Assembly: GCA_027604005.1 (NCBI GenBank)
Contig: JADGJT010000253.1
Span: forward strand, 4,630 to 32,676
Source: Dinochytrium kinnereticum
Taxonomy: Eukaryota; Chytridiomycota; Chytridiomycetes; Chytridiales; Chytridiaceae
Length of the DNA: 28,047 nt
Reading direction: 5' to 3'
The translations under genes and the position numbers were made by a program. Positions 1 to 9,852 of this stretch are shown here, in pieces (the first letter of the stretch is position 1; every line of letters starts with the position of its first letter). The notes under the pieces are model-generated. The model had not been told where the DNA came from. It saw only the letters and a list, made by a program, of their open reading frames with translations, and ran no database searches.

Positions 1-16
1 CCCCCCCCCCCCCCCC
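1..16. repeat. Homopolymer C run at window edge
   Basis: Sixteen consecutive C residues open the window, followed by GCCC, lying 17 bp beyond the SCAMP stop codon. No telomeric CCCTAA-type unit is visible. It may be a genuine homopolymer or the low-quality edge of a contig. Confidence 0.7.
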
Positions 17-33
17 GCCCTTCAGCACACCAA

Positions 34-2020
34 TCACCTCCTCGCAGCATCAGGCGCCATGGAGCTCCTCACAGCCGCTCCAGCGAGCTCCCGCCCAAAT
101 CCAGACGAGGCTACCCCGTTGATGGCTTGCTGTTTGGCTTGTTCGGCTGTCAAGCCTTTTGAGCGGTAGTACGCGCTTACCTGTGATGGAGAAGAATCGG
201 GGTAAAAAGAATTGAGTGTGGGTGTTGAGCAAAGAAGGGGACGAAGAAAGAAAAAGAAAAAGGAATGGAGGGTAGTCAAAGCCGTTGGGGGATAGATGAA
301 GTAAAAGAAAGAGGTGACATGAAAAAACAAAGGGATAGAAGTGCGGGTATTTCAAGATCATGATAAAAAAAGAAGGGTAATGAAATGCGAGGAAAACAAC
401 CAAACTCACAGCCTTGATCTGCCAAACCCCATAAACAACCTCAAAGATCAACAAACTTGAAGCGATCGCGCACAGAATCCCCGCTCCAGGATTCGATCCA
501 ATCTGACTAAGACAGTAGATGATTCCGGCTCCTCCCCATCTTTTTAAAAGGTTAGAAGAAGAAAAACAAAAAAAGAACGTGAATGCGTGGGTTACGGAGT
601 TTAGAATAGAGAAGGGCTTGGTATCAGAGGAGATTATATATACCCTGGAATGCCGACTGCTAGGAGCGCTGAAACAGCGAGGTGGAAGCCAAAGTTGAAG
701 AAAAAGAGAAAGAAGCTGATGGAGCGGTCGTGTTTTACACCAGCTGTGTGTTGCATTAGATTGATGCCTTTGATCAAAATTCCATGACTTGAAGGAAATA
801 AAAAAATGACTTACAATAAAGAGGACGGTACCAGAACACGACTATTTCATCACAAAAATAATTGTAAGCAAGAAGAAAAAAAACAACAAGGCAAAGACGT
901 AGAAATGGAAGGGGAAAAAAAATCGTTTGGTCAGCTGCTTTTGTTGTTTTCCGATAGAGAAAGAAGGCAGAGAATAATTTACTCACAGCTAACAGGAATC
1001 CCGACCAAAAAAATGACCAACGCAAGCCCAAACGTCCCTCCAGCATTTTCAGCCTTCACAACCAGCAACGCGAAAGCAGCCGCAAAATTAGCGAGGTAAG
1101 CCGCACATGACACTATCATCAACCAAAGTATCAAAAAGCAAAAGGAGAAGCATGCGCTATTAGACACTTCAATGATACCCACATTCCACGAGCAGGCGAT
1201 TGGATGTGGAAACCAGAGCGAAAGTATATAAAATAAAATAGAAGTGTACTCACGGTACCAAGCCATGTAAAGACGTTTAACAAGCCATCTGCCCGTTTCA
1301 GGAATGTCGTTTTGAATGTCGTGGTAGACCATTGGCTTGCAAGGAGGCCAGTTGGGAGGGTGATGATCACCCAATTGGCTTTCCTTTTCAGCAAGCTAAT
1401 TGTTCAAAAAGAAAAGGTGTGAGTACCAAGAGCCCACGCTCTCGAAAAGAACAAAAAACCAAAAAACAAAACCAAAACAACACAGCACCACGAAATCCCT
1501 CCTTCCTTCCTCTCCACAGCTCAATGCCAACCCCCACATGAAACTAAACAACCTCTCACCTTCGCCTCACGATGCCTTAACTCCGCCTCCCGCCTCTCAA
1601 TCTCCGCCTCACGGGAGCTCAAACTCGACGTGTTCCCAGACATGGGATTGGTTGTGGCCATCTTGAACCCCCCCATATCCTTGCTGGCCACCGAAGTCGG
1701 GGTTTGAGGTCTCGGAGGTGGTGGAGCGGGGGCAAGGTTGTTGTGACTGTTGGTGAGACTACGAACAGAGGTGAGGTTTGAGGTGCTGCCGTTTGATGCC
1801 CCCCATGGATTGCTGGAAGTTCCGCGTGTGTGGGTGGATACTTCCTGTTGATGTTGTTGTGGAGAGGGTTGGGGCGATGGGAGTTAGTCAGGGAGTGCTG
1901 GAGAGGAGGGGAAAGATGGGAGTTGGTTGGGGAGTGGGAGTGCTGGAGAGGAGGGAGAAGCAGAGGACGGAGGCATACCTCGAATGGATTTGCCTCTGGA
2001 TCGGTGAATGGGTTCGGCAT
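34..2020 (-). CDS. Secretory carrier-associated membrane protein (SCAMP), 8 exons, 358 aa
   Basis: Four-TM protein of Golgi, endosome and plasma-membrane recycling vesicles. Exons: 2020-1979, 1844-1560, 1395-1254, 1166-987, 841-815, 767-644, 539-410, 180-34; all introns are GT-AG and phases match. The start is chosen because it opens with MPNPFTDPEANPFE, two NPF motifs (residues 3-5, 11-13) typical of SCAMP N-termini and known to bind EH domains. A Pro-rich stretch follows, then a charged heptad helix (REAEIERREAELRHREAK, about 92-109), the pre-membrane NWPPCKPMVYHDI block, and hydrophobic segments around 160-215 and 245-300. The family's conserved loop between TM2 and TM3 is seen as FWYRPLY, split over a 27-nt exon. 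The C-terminus (VSAYYRSKGLTAEQAKQQAI) fits the SCAMP tail. Length agrees with animal and plant SCAMPs. The family assignment is secure; exact edges of the small exons are less so. Confidence 0.88.
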
Positions 2021-2215
2021 TGCGGCAGCAGCAGCAGCGTTGACGGATGCGTTCGCTCGTTCGTGAGGTTGAGCGGATGGATGCTGCGTTTGGGTGGTTG
2101 AGCGGGTGACAATTGTTACGTGTGCGACACAGAGAGAGCCTTTACTGAGTGTGTTTTTTCAAAGGAATTCAAACAATAATCCCCCAATCGACAGCGTGTT
2201 GAAGAAGAAGAAGGC

Positions 2216-2353
2216 AGTCTGTCTGCGTCTGCCTGCCTTCGTCTTCCTCTTCTGCCTGCCTTCCTCTTCCTCTTCGCCTGCCTGCGTTTCTGCGTCCGCC
2301 TGCCTGCCTGCCGTCTCCTTCTTCTTCTGCCTGCGCTGCTTGCTTGCTGCCGG
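2216..2353. repeat. Degenerate CTGC/CTTCCT polypyrimidine tract
   Basis: About 140 bp made of imperfect CTGCCTGC, CTTCCTCTT and CTGCGT units, strongly pyrimidine-biased on the plus strand (purine-rich on the strand coding SCAMP). It sits about 200-330 bp upstream of the SCAMP start. Confidence 0.7.
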
Positions 2354-2400
2354 ACGACAGAGCCACAAGGACCGCGCTCTTTCAATCACCGTGCTGGAAG

Positions 2401-2428
<28 letters not shown>
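2401..2428. repeat. (GAAA)n microsatellite
   Basis: About seven near-perfect copies of a 4-bp AGAA/GAAA unit, ending in AGATAGAAAT. A simple-sequence repeat in the intergenic region. Confidence 0.9.
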
Positions 2429-2431
<3 letters not shown>

Positions 2432-2536
2432 AATAACAACGCAATTAGCACTGAGCTCATCGCCATCAAGGATGCGAAAAGTATATAATAAAAAGCACAT
2501 AATGACCACCAAAATGACATTCACTTGAACAAAAAC

Positions 2537-3196
2537 TTACAAAAAAAAAACAACAAAAGAAGAAGAAGAAAAGAAAAAAGTAGTAGAAAGCAAACCTCTA
2601 TCTCCCCTCCTAATCCCCTTCACATTCGAAACCGACCTCGGCACCGCCCCAACAGCACTCTTTTCCCCACCTCTCCCTCTCTCCCTAACTTTCCCCCCCC
2701 CCCCTTCAGGCCCACCAGGCGGCGCAACAGGTTTCAACTCCACCTCCTCCACTTCCTCACACTCCAACCCCCTCACAACCTCACTCCTTCCCTCAAACAC
2801 CTTCCCAAAGACATCCGCAGCCCCTCCCATGACAGCCGAAAAGACCGAAACGGCAAGCGTATTATTCTCCATGACGGAAGAAGGAGTCTGATTGGGTTTG
2901 GGTTGAAAGTAGGCAGGGTTGGACGTGGCGAGGGAGACCGCCGCGTCAAGGACTGTGTCGCCTATGAAGAGGAGTTGGAGGAGCGTCCATCGTAGAAAGA
3001 TGTTCTTGATGCGATCCAGTCGGAATTCTGAGAGGGTGTGGATGAGGTGGCATCAGTTCCCCTTTCTTAATTCCAGGATGAAGGGGAGGCGGGAGGGGGG
3101 GGAGAAGGGGGGGTTACCGAGATTCCCGACTCGTCGAACGCTGGCGAACAACGTCGATATGAGGATGACATCGACGGTCAGTGGGATGAGCCTCAT
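2537..3196 (-). CDS. DUF1748 family small membrane protein with long C-terminal tail, 2 exons, 189 aa
   Basis: Exons 3196-3118 and 3027-2537, joined by a 90-nt GT-AG intron in matching phase. Residues 1-25 (MRLIPLTVDVILISTLFASV...) resemble the start of fungal DUF1748 proteins: a short N-terminus running into a hydrophobic helix ending in Arg-Arg. After the splice, a charged segment (FRLDRIKNIFLRW), a hydrophobic stretch with GDTVLDAAVSLA, and an AYFQ motif match the family's C-terminal region. The function of DUF1748 is unknown. The family is usually under about 100 aa; here about 100 further residues follow, Glu-rich, then Pro/Gly-rich across an 11-bp C run, and finally Ser/Phe-rich in A/T-rich DNA. 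The tail's end is doubtful: an undetected intron or an indel in the homopolymer would change it. Confidence 0.6.
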
Positions 3197-4108
3197 GATG
3201 GACGGGACGAGGAGCAGCAGCGGGAAGATGGTGAGTGGGAGCAGGATGGGCGTGGGAAGCAGGGGTGAAAAATGAATTCTTTGTTCTTCAAAGGTCGTCC
3301 TGAGCAGAGGAAGCGAACGGAGGAGGGAGGAGGGAGGAGGAGGATCACTCTCTTCGGAAGCAGGACAGCGTTGACCTCCTCCCCCTGTGCTGTGCCTTGC
3401 CTATGCGCTGCGTCAAGGGCAAGTGGACGGCGAATGCTCAACTTGTCAAAATCCTCTTCTGGCTGATTTCGAGCTTCAAAAAAAAAAGTCCCAAAAAGCT
3501 CTAAAGACAAGGCATTAAACAAATCAAGTAGAAAAAACCCCCTCATTATCTTGTTATGTTAATTTTCCTTTAAAACAACCAAGAAATAAAATAAAAAGAA
3601 GAACGAAAAAAATGTGGAAGAGTACGAAAACCACACCCTGTGCATTCACAAAAACAAAACAAATAATAAAAAAGGCACTGAAAAAAGAAGAGAAAACAGA
3701 GAAAGGGGATTCACTCAAACAATAAAGAATCACGGCAGTTATTACATAAAAAAAAGGTAAAATCATAAAGTAAGGGCTTATTAAAACTTAAAAAAGGGAA
3801 AGGGGGGGGGAAGAAACACGCAAACTACAAACACAAAGTAGTATGGGTTAGGAATGAAGTAAAAGGAGAGATGCCCCAGATCATACAACAAGCCATAAAA
3901 AACACCCTTCACCCACCTCTCAAAAGATATGCAGAGAGGGAAGCAACCAAAAGATAAATAGTCAAAAAAAACAAAACAAAACAAAAAACAAAGCTCAACC
4001 ATATAACAACCACCAGTCAGAAAACCACATAGTCCCACCATTCAGAAGGCTTAAAATAAACACACAATGAGTCTGTTACCCCATCACAATAACTCTCCCC
4101 AGCCCCAT
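3197..4108. other. Intergenic, A-rich on plus strand; no gene seen
   Basis: About 900 bp between the DUF1748 start and the stop of the repeated-motif gene. From about 3480 to 4060 it is A-rich with many A homopolymers. The ORFs here translate to Phe/Leu/Val-rich sequence, as expected from poly-T on the minus strand. It probably holds the DUF1748 promoter and the 3' UTR of the gene to the right. Confidence 0.6.
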
Positions 4109-7100
4109 CTACTTCGTAGGGGGCACAGGCGTCCCAGGTGCAACGAACACCCTCCCCCCCACCTCCATCCCCTCATACCCAACCCAAGCCTTAACAGGTC
4201 GCACAACAACAACCATCAAAGCAGAAGCCTCATCTGTCTCGGGATCAGGCTTAACCAAATTCTCAAAATCCATGTAAGGCTTCGAAACCACCACCTCCCT
4301 TTCAATCACCTCCTCCTCCTCCGAGGAAAGAACAGGCGAGTCTGGTTTGCTGGCGGTCTTCTTCTTGAAAAGCGATCCGATCCTGGTCAAAAGCGTCGTG
4401 GGGGGCGAATCAGGTGTCGCGGTGGGATCATGGTCGTCGGCGGTCGGAACGGAGGGGTGGGACTCGGTGGCAGCCTCATCAATCACCGCAGCAACAGAGT
4501 CTTGCTTTTTCATCGAAAAGTTAAAGAAATGTTGACCCCTCCTCTCCTTCTTCTCACTGTCGACCCGCGTCTCCCCCTTCTCCTCCTTCTCCTCCGTCCC
4601 CTCAGTAGCAGGCGCAACGGCCTCCTCCTCCTCCTTTTCAACCACAGCAGTATCCTTCACGTCACCACTCTCAGCCTCGGCAACACCAGTAGCAGGCTTC
4701 TGCTTTTTCTTTGCCAAAAACTGGAACGGTCCCACCATCGATCGTTTCTTGCCACCTGCATCCTTCTCCTCGCTCTCCTCATCAACCGTCTCTTGAACAC
4801 TCACCTCCGCCTTGCCATGCTCTGGCTCAGCAGCGGCGGGGACGTGCTTCTTCTTGTTCCCAAAAAACTTGAACGTCAGCGACGGCGATCGAAGGAGCTG
4901 TCCATCTCTCTTCTCATCAACATCCTTCCTCTTACCACCACCAATTTCACCATCTAACTCTTCCACCTTCGACCCCTCAGTCTCACTACCAACCCCTTCA
5001 CCTTCCTCAGAAGGCCCCTCCTCCTTGACTCCAGCATCACCATCAATCTCACCAGAAGCATTGTTCCTCTTCACAAACCCAAAAAGCTGGCTGACAGGTC
5101 TAATCTTTTTCTCAACCGTCCTCCCCACCTCAGCCACAGCTCCCTCCTTTCCCTTCTCAACAGCAGCCGTGGTCGTCTCCTCAATCTTCTTAAAGGTGGT
5201 GGTAGCGGTTTCCTCAGCCTTCTCAACGGCGGCGGTGGCAGTCTCCTCAACGGCGGCAACAGTAGCAGTGACAGCGTCGATAGGGTGTGCAGCAGCAGCC
5301 TTCTTCTTTATCGAGAAAAGCCGTTTCTTCAAGTCCTTCTTCTCAGCGGCGACAGGGGAGGCAGGAACCACCTCCTCAAGCTTCTCTTCCTCCTTCTCAA
5401 CGTCCTCCTTGGTCTCAACGTCCACAGAGGCAGGAGCAGCATCAACAGACTCAGCAGTAGCAGCTTGAGTAGTAATCACCTCACCGACAGGAACGATCTC
5501 TTCAGCATCAACGGCCCTATCAGTAGCAACAACAAGCTCCTCAGCATTCTCCTCAGTTTTCTCCCGAGCCTCTACCGTAGTAACGCCAGCAGCCTCACCG
5601 CTATGCTTCTGAGCGCCACCCTTCCTCCGCATCCCGAAAAAGAACTTCTTCTTCTCACCAGGCGGCACAACCGCAACCCCCTCAATCCCCTCCGTGGCAC
5701 TCTTCACCTCCTCATCCCCGCCAGGACCCTCACTCTCCATCTTCCTAGCCCCACCTGTGAACGAACGAAAGAAGCTCCGCTTTCTAGACATCTTGGGTGC
5801 GACTGTCTCCGCCACCTTCTCAACAGTCTCATCAGCCTTCACGGCAGCGTCTACAACAGCCGTCTGCGCTTCTTCTGCCTTAGCCTCTACTTCAGCCTTG
5901 ACGTCTTCAACAACCTTAGCGGCAGCGGCGGCCCCAGACTTTTTCGTAAAGGAGAGGAACCGACGAATACCTGTGGTTGGGGAGGTGGGCTCGGGGTTCT
6001 TTTCGACCTGAACAGCCTCGGTCACTTCCTGAACGACCTCCTCAACTTTTTCAGTGGCCTCAGCAGCAGCCACTTGAGCAGCAGCAGCAGCATTTTCAGC
6101 AGCCTCCCCTGCAACGACCTTTTCATGAGCCTCCTCCACAACAGCGTTTTCAGCAGCCTCCTCCACAACAGCGTTTTCAGCAGCCTCCTCCACAACAGCG
6201 TTTTCAGCAGCCTCCTCCACAACTGCGATTTCAGAAGCCTCCTTAACAACCGCAATTTCCTTAGCCTCCTCAACAACGGCGTTTTCAGCAGCCTCCTCAA
6301 CAACCGCAATTTCAACAGCCTCCTCCACCTTAACCGCCTCCACACCCTTTACAACAGGCTTCTGACTTCCAAACCACAGCATCGAAGTCCTCTTTGAAAC
6401 CTTCCTGGAGGAGACCTTGACCGTCTCCTCAGCATCAATCTCCTGAGCGGCAACAGCAACAGCCTCACCAACAACGGGGGCATCTCGATGTGCAGCCTTC
6501 TTCTCCATCAGCTTTGAAAATTTGCGTCCAATCGTCTTGATGGGACTGGTGGGAGGAGATGGAAGGACAGCTTCGGCATCCCGCCCAACAGCCGTCTCAA
6601 CGACATCGTCGATATCCACAGGAGGTTTCTCCGCGACATCCTCGGCAGCAGCAGCAGCAGCAGACGCAGGGGAAGGAGCAGCAGCAGCGGCATCGTGGTC
6701 AGTGGTGGCGAGCGGTCTGTCCTTGAAGAAGAAGGCTTGCAGCAGCGGCTTCCTGGCAGGGGTGTGGGTGGTGGCTGGGAGACAGGGAAGACGGCCTTGT
6801 CAGCGATGGTCGGAGAATTGCAGGGATGGTGGGACAAGGGTGGTGCAGGATCAGAGCCAGCCAATCTGCGCCAGCCAGAGTGTGGCTCAAACACACAAGA
6901 CAGGACAAGCAGACGGGGGGATGGATGATGGATGATGGATGGGGGGATGAATAGGGGGATGGGGGATGGGGATGGGATAGACGACGACGCTCACCTTCAG
7001 CTGCCGCCCCTTCCTCGGCCTTCGCAGCCTCCTCATCGTCCTCCTTCCTCACCTCCGCTGCTGCCGCATCCGCATCCACCCCAGCGACTGCAGGAGATGC

Positions 7101-7628
7101 AGGCTTCCTCCTGAACATGGCTGGCAGAGAAATCTTCTTCCTGGCCACACCTGCTGCTGCTGTTGCTGCTGCAACCGGTGCAGCTGCAATCGTCTTCACC
7201 TTCTTCTGTGCAGGCCCCTCAGACAAACCCTCCTGAATCTTCTCCGAAACATCCACCGAGGCAACCATCGCCCCCACCTTCTCACATTCTGTCACCACAC
7301 CCAACTCACCAGCATCATCATCCGCCGCATTCACAACAGCATCAGCACCAGAACCACCCGCCTTGGGGCTCTGTCGTTTCAGGAACGAGAATCCCCCGGT
7401 CTTCTTGACCAAAGTGGAGGCACCACCCGTCAACGTCGTCGTCGTCGTCGTCTTTTTCCCAAAACGAAAGCCAATGGCCGATGATGAAGTCTTTTCATGC
7501 ACGGCGGCGGAAGCGGCAGTCACAACGTCCTGTGGGATGCCGGCGGTTGTTGCAGCGTCTTCGGCGGCGATGGCGATGGAGGCAGCCGCAGCCTCTGAAA
7601 GCTGATCGATGGCGGGGGTGGTGGCCAT
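4109..7628 (-). CDS. Ala/Glu/Val-rich protein with about 15 repeated aromatic-basic motifs, 2 exons, 1,099 aa
   Basis: Exons 7628-6995 and 6774-4109, with a 220-nt GT-AG intron in matching phase. The start gives MATTPAIDQ; no hydrophobic segment or catalytic domain is visible. The acidic/Ala-rich backbone is interrupted at intervals by 10-16 residue motifs with aromatic residues flanked by Lys/Arg. Examples are GFRFGKK (about 53), GGFSFLKR (78), PAMFRRK (169), FSKLMEKK (about 297), RRFLSFTKK, KRSFFRSF, KKKFFFGMRRK, KKRLFSIKKK, SQLFGFVKR, FKFFGNKKK, FQFLAKKK, FFNFSMKK and IGSLFKKK. They resemble the MARCKS/AKAP12 class of polybasic-aromatic, often Ser-containing effector segments that bind acidic membranes and calmodulin; that comparison is by pattern, not alignment. 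Residues 365-436 are eight 9-aa tandem repeats. The last 60 residues (PYMDFENLV...VAPGTPVPP) are non-repetitive and may be a distinct small module. Function unknown. Confidence 0.78.
6101..6316 (-). repeat. Coding minisatellite, 27-bp unit, 8 copies
   Basis: Eight tandem 27-bp units encode nine-residue repeats of AENAVVEEA type (variants VEIAVVEEA, KEIAVVKEA, SEIAVVEEA, HEKVVAGEA). Four units encode AENAVVEEA, several nearly identical in DNA, implying recent expansion. A unit of 27 bp keeps the frame, so copy number can vary without breaking the protein. A ninth, decayed unit (AENAAAAAQ) follows. Confidence 0.92.
6915..6982. repeat. GATG-type simple repeat inside an intron
   Basis: An imperfect GGATGGATGATGG / GGGGGATGGG repeat lies within the single intron (6994-6775) of the repeated-motif gene, close to its donor site. 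Confidence 0.75.
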
Positions 7629-8426
7629 AGAGAGCGAGCGAGCGTTGGATGGATGAGGTGGTGTAGGGCAGGATGGGATTGTGGGTCGCTCTTCCTTGGG
7701 CAAAGCAAAGTGGAGAAGAAAGAACAAGTCAAGAAAAAGCAGAAGTGAAAAATTCTCCGTATGGGTAGGGAAGTATCAACTTCACAATTTAAATGCCCTC
7801 AACGCAGGTGAGAGCAGGCGGAAAGTAATGTCAAAGGGTTGTGCAGAGAAGGGATCGTCTTGACTGGTTGGTTCCAATCCTTAGATGGATAATCAACAAT
7901 TGGCTGAAATCAATGGTGTTTGAGACCTTGACACGCATTCCAACCAATCAAGGATTCAAAACTCCCCTATAATCCGTCTTCAGAATAACAAACACCAACG
8001 TAAGAAGACTCCTCTGAAAACACCAGAGTCAACCAGCTCAACACAGTAGCAATATCGAATTATTACAACTAATATCTAAAAATATTAAAAAAAGATTAAA
8101 AAAAAAGGGACATCGCAGGTACAATCAAGACAACAGAGTCAAAATGAACGCTTAAAGAAATTATTCATCCGGTAGGACGTATATCTTCGAACAGAGGGAA
8201 GACCTTAACGAGCAATAGGTAATAAAGTCAAAGAAAGGGTGAAGGAGGAGAACACACCCCACAAAAAAAAAAAGGCAAACTGGGGGGGGGGGATGGGTGA
8301 AGGGGTATACACACACAAACGCACACAAAACCAAGAAACGAAAAAATAGAAAGGACCCGTGCTGCAGAAAAAACAGATGTACGACTCGTGGCAGAAGACC
8401 TCCACCCCCCAAAAAAGCATTACCGC
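7629..8426. other. Intergenic: probable promoter of repeated-motif gene and 3' UTR of membrane protein gene
   Basis: No gene supported. It is AT-rich with A homopolymers around 8040-8110 and a CA-rich patch near 8310-8330. A run of nine G lies near 8283. ORFs here are short and low in complexity. Confidence 0.55.
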
Positions 8427-9852
8427 CTAATCCCGATGACTGCCACTCTCCCCATTCACCTCAAAAAAACCCGGCAAACCTCTCGGCGATAACCTAGGGT
8501 ACATCCTCCCAGACTCCCCGGACTCCCTTGACCCCGTCGATAACGAAGGCGATAGCGGCGGCGACAAAGGCGCCCCCGCCACACTCCCGCTCAACAAAGG
8601 TCTTCCACCACCTCCACTCGCAATCCTCGTCCTCCCCCTCCCCCTCTCACCATGCTGCAAAAGAGACGACGAAGATACATGCCCCCACCCCCGTACGTCC
8701 TCCTCACCCTCCTTCTCCTCCCACCTCCCAAGCTCTATCATAGCTTCATTATCCCCAGAACCCTCATAAACATGCCCCTTGGCTCCAACCGAAACCTTAC
8801 GGGAACGAACCCACCGATCCTTCCTCCACCTCTCCAAGAGCGGTCTCGAGATCCTCACGGCCACGAGCCAGCACACAAGGAGCGTCATCACAAACCCAAA
8901 GCTCGACGACACAAAGAACGCCGTCTGCCCAGTCTTGGGAGTCCATCTCCCCACAAACCTCTTCAGCATCTCCCATCGTCGTGATGACGGTGACTCGGTC
9001 TCAAAATTCACATCCATCCCCGCGTTCACCCCCGACATGAACACGGGACCAAGCACGGATTTTTTTGTCTCATACGTCCATGGTTTCCAGCACACTTTGC
9101 CTTGATATGCGTAGCAATAAGTAAAGTAATTCGTCCAGCAGACCAAGATAACGCTCAAAGGCAAGATAGGGCCAATCGGTCGTTCCATGGGGTCGGTTTG
9201 AACAAAGTAATTGTGAAGCCCTACAACTCCGCAGATCAAGAGAAGCCAGTTGTAGAGGTAAAGAAGTGGGTCCATCTCTGCTCCAAGGCTCCAATAGAAG
9301 GCGTGAACGACAAACGGGGTGAGACATGTCACCGACAATGAGTTCGGTTCTCGATAGACCGACCAGAAGATGACCAATGCCAACGTATGGTGGATGGCTT
9401 AAACATGAAGCCAAAAAAAAAGGGAAGAGTAGATCAGATGCCGATCGGCCAAAAAGCAAAGGAAGCTCGGAGGAGGTTGGGGGGGAAGAGGGAGGGGGAA
9501 GGGAAGGGAGACATTCAAAACAAATCAAAAGAAACCAATACACAACCGCCCACTCACCCATCGGTGTGTACCCCGTCCACATCTCCGTAACGTAAAGCTC
9601 AACCAAATAAAACCCAGAATGCACCACCAGTAAGCCCCAAAACTGCTTAGCAGGCCAAGCCTTGAAGCTCCCACCAGCAACAGGCACCCACCGACCCATC
9701 CTCCCAGCCCAAACCAACACGATCAAAGCCTGCAAAAACCATATATAATTGAGGTGAATGTGCCATGGCATCGGGAACATCAACGATTCAGTTTGATCGA
9801 GAAGGTAGCCAGGGAGGAGAAAGTCCAAGATGGCGAGTGAACTTCGTGGCAT
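8427..9852 (-). CDS. Multi-pass membrane protein, possibly TLC-like, 2 exons, 421 aa
   Basis: Exons 9852-9558 and 9397-8427, with a 160-nt GT-AG intron in matching phase. About seven hydrophobic segments are visible: around residues 33-50 (HIHLNYIWFLQALIVLVW), 70-86, 101-113, 118-135, 139-155, 172-190 and 252-272. Right at the splice junction lies YTPMAIHHTLALVIFW, a paired-histidine motif at the start of a membrane helix, reminiscent of TLC-domain proteins (ceramide synthase, TRAM, CLN8-like). I could not confirm the rest of the TLC pattern. The last 150 residues are a hydrophilic Arg/Ser/Gly/Pro-rich tail, probably cytosolic and disordered. The start is the first in-frame ATG after upstream stops; an upstream coding exon is possible. 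Treat it as an unassigned membrane protein. Confidence 0.7.

Larger units (their letters stand above)
2021..2536. other. Intergenic: SCAMP upstream region and DUF1748 downstream region
   Basis: No supportable gene. The stretch lies upstream of the SCAMP start and downstream of the DUF1748 stop, so it should hold the SCAMP promoter. It contains a pyrimidine-rich tract and a GAAA microsatellite (listed separately). ORFs crossing it are low-complexity translations of these repeats. Confidence 0.6.

Noticed and set aside
1..20. Poly-C at the window edge as a telomere
   Set aside because: A homopolymer without a TTAGGG/CCCTAA-like unit; a gene ends 17 bp away.
1619..2020. Continuous 133-codon minus ORF from the SCAMP start codon
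   Set aside because: Only its first 14 codons are exonic; the rest is intron 1 and out-of-frame translation of exon 2.
3554..4041. Minus-strand Phe/Val/Leu-rich ORFs looking like membrane proteins
   Set aside because: They are translations of poly-T-rich non-coding DNA; hydrophobicity comes from TTT codons in homopolymers.
6101..6316. Regularly repeated 27-bp units as a CRISPR-like array
   Set aside because: Units are contiguous without unique spacers and encode a periodic peptide in frame in a spliced eukaryotic gene.
4067..6397. Long plus-strand ORFs (4067-4957, 4812-5468, 5285-6397, 5694-6011) antisense to the repeated-motif gene
   Set aside because: They are mirror translations of its GC-biased low-complexity DNA (Leu/Ser/Pro/Ala-rich) with no domains; the minus-strand frame has coherent motif structure.
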